Of a stretch of DNA of 64,000 nucleotides, positions 61,297 to 64,000 are shown one piece after another. The stretch is taken from assembly GCA_949825025.1 (NCBI GenBank), contig OX463781.1, forward strand, positions 29,736,011-29,800,010. The letters are read 5' to 3'. Positions within the stretch are counted from its first letter, which is position 1. Each line of letters starts with the position of its first letter. The position numbers and the translations under genes are program-made. The notes under the pieces are model-generated. The model worked only from the letters and a program-made list of their open reading frames with translations, was not told the DNA's origin and made no database searches. This DNA is from Siphlonurus alternatus. Its lineage: Eukaryota; Arthropoda; Insecta; Ephemeroptera; Siphlonuridae.

Positions 61297-62419
61297 AATT
61301 ATTTTTCACTGTTAACAAAAATCGATTCTAATGAAATATTTCTTGTTTTGATGACATCACTGACTTAGAGAGTGAACAATTAAAGTTGATTGAAATTTAT
61401 TGGTTGTGGTGCGTATACATCATGTATGAAGTAATATTATGTTGGCTGGTGAATCAGGATATCACACAATATATAATATTATACATCTTCTACATTATAT
61501 GTGATTAAATTGTACTAAAAAAACATGTTTATTTACATGCAAAATTGTTTTTCATTTCATTATTTCGGTATAAATATTTCCTCTGCTTTATTTTTACAAT
61601 AATAAAAAAAAAAGTTATATTATATATATATTTGTTATTAAAAAAAACAATTAATTATTACAAGTTAATGAATATATTGAATGCATTAACATAATTATAA
61701 ATATATTGATTGTTAATTTTTGTTTTGTTTGGCCAGTGTATTATTGTGCTTTCATAATGAAAATATATATCGTATGTATGTGTATATATATATATATATT
61801 ATGATAAATTAATTAAATAATATCATTTTTAATTAAAATTTTACCATTTATTGAGTGAAATCATAAGGCCTTTGCATGTGACATCAGATTCCGAGTTTCA
61901 AGGAAGACAGCACCTTTGTTGGTTGAAGCGACAGCCATGTGTAATTTGTGTAATTAGAGGACAAAGCATTAAAACAATGATTTACAAATATAAACAAAAA
62001 TAAAAAATCTGAGGTGAGCAAAAACTTAACATTTTTAATTTTAAAGAATTTAAAGAAAACTTACAATATATTTTTGAAAATTTTGGCAGCATGCACCGTC
62101 ATGTCAGCCTATTGCCATATTATGTAATATTATATTATATCCATATAGTCATACCAATATGAAATTAAACTCACGTATATATGTTGGACTGTTTGTGAAT
62201 TTCCTAATTCTGAATTGCCATTTATTATTTACTCACGAGGAAAATATAATAAAATAAATAAATAAAATAAAAATTATTAACCAATTATATTGATATTTTC
62301 TTTTTTATGTACGTGCAAAAAATACTAAAAGTGAAAATATGATATAATATGTTACATGATATATATTATATATCAACGTTTTTATATCGTATATAGAGTA
62401 ATAAAAGAAAGAGAAATAA

Positions 62420-62720
62420 TCTGGTCAAGTGACAGTTGGCGGCTGCTGGTCTCACGGGGAATGCGATGGAAAGAATTAGACATAAAGAATTAGTAGGTTT
62501 GCGGTTCTGAGAGAGAGAGCGGCGCGCGTGACAGGCCCAAGGGATTTACAGCTTCAGTCACTATACTGCATCAGTAACTCTCGAGAGTACAATATGAGCA
62601 TGCGAGGAGATGCATCGCCACTAATGCACTCAACTGCACTTTATCCTCTTTTACCAACGCACTCAATTAGCGCACTCCTTGATGTTTGCACATACGCTTC
62701 AAATCATACGTGACATAAAA
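62420..62720. promoter_or_regulatory. GC-richer island
   Basis: Contains GAGAGAGAGCGGCGCGCGTG and CTCTCGAGAG. No frame longer than about 60 codons, and none recognisable. Confidence 0.25.
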
Positions 62721-62995
62721 TTGCACTTTGATCAATGAATATATCGACTATTACACTTCATTATAACATTCATTATATCATGTTACGTACGTAATAAAGC
62801 ACTGTTTGTTAATAATGTACGCCTGGAATACTTTACATGTTGTCTAGTTAGTTACGTAACCATATTTTTTTAAAGAAAATCAGAGGTAAAATAATAATAA
62901 TGAGATATTAAACATTCTCAAATCCACCATAATATGTAAATTTACCATAAGTATGTAAAGCTTTTTTTAATTGTTATGTAATTGCAGATTATTAA

Positions 62996-63149
62996 AGCTG
63001 GTATTACATGATACAATTTTTCAAATTTATATATAATTACATATTATGATTTTTCTTTTATACAATATAGAAATTCATCTCTACACAAACAGGAGTTAAA
63101 AGTTTTCTTGTACAGAAAAATGAAGAATTATATATCGTGTAATACCAGC
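62996..63149. mobile_element. TTAA element of 154 bp
   Basis: AGCTGGTATTACATGATA and TATCGTGTAATACCAGC are inverted termini, flanked by TTAA at 62992-62995 and 63150-63153. Confidence 0.85.
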
Positions 63150-63287
63150 TTAAGTCTTATTTTTATAAAAATATATTTTTATGTTTTTTTTTTTAATTTA
63201 ATTTTCATTATTTTATTAATTAAATTACAAGAGATGTAATTATATTCAATAATAAATCAGTTAACATTTTTTTTTTCAATAAATAAT

Positions 63288-63428
63288 AGGTCTGTTCGTA
63301 AATACACAATCAGAAAATAATAAATTATTTGATGATCCTATCTCATCTAATTAAATATCTTATCTTATGTTCCCTGTGCAGTAAATTCATCTGATTCCTG
63401 AATCAATTGTGCATTTACGAACAGACCT
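63288..63428. mobile_element. TIR element of about 140 bp with TA flanks
   Basis: TAGGTCTGTTCGTAAATACA and TGCATTTACGAACAGACCTA are inverted with one mismatch. The edges are TA. Non-autonomous, no coding capacity. Confidence 0.85.
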
Positions 63429-63589
63429 AATATAATATAATTAAATAATTATTGATGATGATAAATTCTTCAAATTGGAAGCAATATATTGAACATTAGG
63501 GTACAATACATTTGGTTTTGTTTTTCTTTAATTTGTAGCATGTTACTTTTTTTTTAAAGTCTGACAATGTCAGTTCACTGATTCGATTT

Positions 63590-64000
63590 CCAGGAAATGG
63601 ATAGTTTCTATTTGTGTCGCTGTGCTAGTGTTATACTTTATATATATTGTATCGACGAACCATTCTATATAGCAGGTGCATATGTGTATAAAGCTTCGAT
63701 CTTTTATACTGGCTCCTTGGCGATTGGGTATTCTATAAGAGAGCATTTCGTCAACATTGCGGGCAGGCAGGTTGTGTTGTGGAAGAGGTTGTATGTAACA
63801 CACATAGAGAGAGAGGCACGGGTTTGCAGTAACATTCTCAGTTCACCACCACCGCTTTTCTGTCAGTGAAAGATTCGATAGAGAAGAGAGAGGGAGAGAA
63901 AATCTTGGGGGATTGGGTGGACCTCTTTATAGCCATGCGGGATACACTGTGCTTGCGAATCGCTCTGCCCTGATGGATACTTGTTGGTTGTTGGAAACTC
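63590..64000 (+). promoter_or_regulatory. Mixed-composition right edge, possible promoter of an off-window gene
   Basis: Composition rises to the highest level of the last 3 kb, with CTTTATAGCCATG near 63925, GAGAGAGAGG runs and a closing segment rich in CpG. A short frame at 63597-63869 shows no domain. The orientation is a guess. Confidence 0.2.

Overview
This is a eukaryotic nuclear window, AT-rich and full of introns, almost certainly from an arthropod. Four protein genes can be recognised from their conserved sequence. One of them, exuperantia, is an arthropod maternal-RNA factor. The heavy load of simple repeats and short inverted-repeat transposons would suit a crustacean or a basal hexapod, but the sequence alone does not settle the species.

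Layout. (1) 711-2354, + strand: the last five exons of the DEAD-box RNA helicase UAP56/DDX39B (Hel25E in flies), with the 5' part off the left edge. (2) 4050-13850, + strand: a complete 11-exon nuclear FK506-binding protein of the FKBP39/FKBP46 type (nucleoplasmin-like domain, acidic and Gln-rich linkers, C-terminal FKBP domain), reconstructed as 421 aa with every junction in phase. (3) 18996-23949, - strand: a three-exon, 142-aa MXRA7-like membrane protein. (4) 24661-25914, - strand: exuperantia, 417 aa, with its whole coding region in one exon and a 3' splice site directly before the ATG, so there must be a 5' UTR exon further right. (5) 33464-34454, + strand: a possible two-exon 32-aa reading frame starting next to a GCGCATGCGC promoter-like motif. 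It may belong to a 2.8-kb transposon rather than to the host. From 34.6 kb to the right edge I find no confident gene.

Mobile DNA dominates the left half. Two related families of long inverted-repeat elements (here called A and C) end in GGGTAAGG/ATAAC and sit between TTAA duplications. Several are chained head to tail through single shared TTAA sites, and others are nested. Other TTAA elements (family E and singletons), a TIR family B and a fold-back family D are also present. Three hAT-type non-autonomous elements carry 8-bp target duplications, perfect in two cases. The introns of FKBP39 and the presumed 5' intron of exuperantia are packed with these hairpins.

The right half (34.6-64 kb) looks different: families A, C and E are absent, and AT-rich DNA with microsatellites is broken by islands of 150-300 bp with more balanced composition. 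This may be a regulatory landscape of a gene beyond the right edge, but that is inference. UAP56 (mRNA export), exuperantia (mRNA localisation) and FKBP39 (chromatin) are ordinary neighbours; nothing shows that they act in one pathway.
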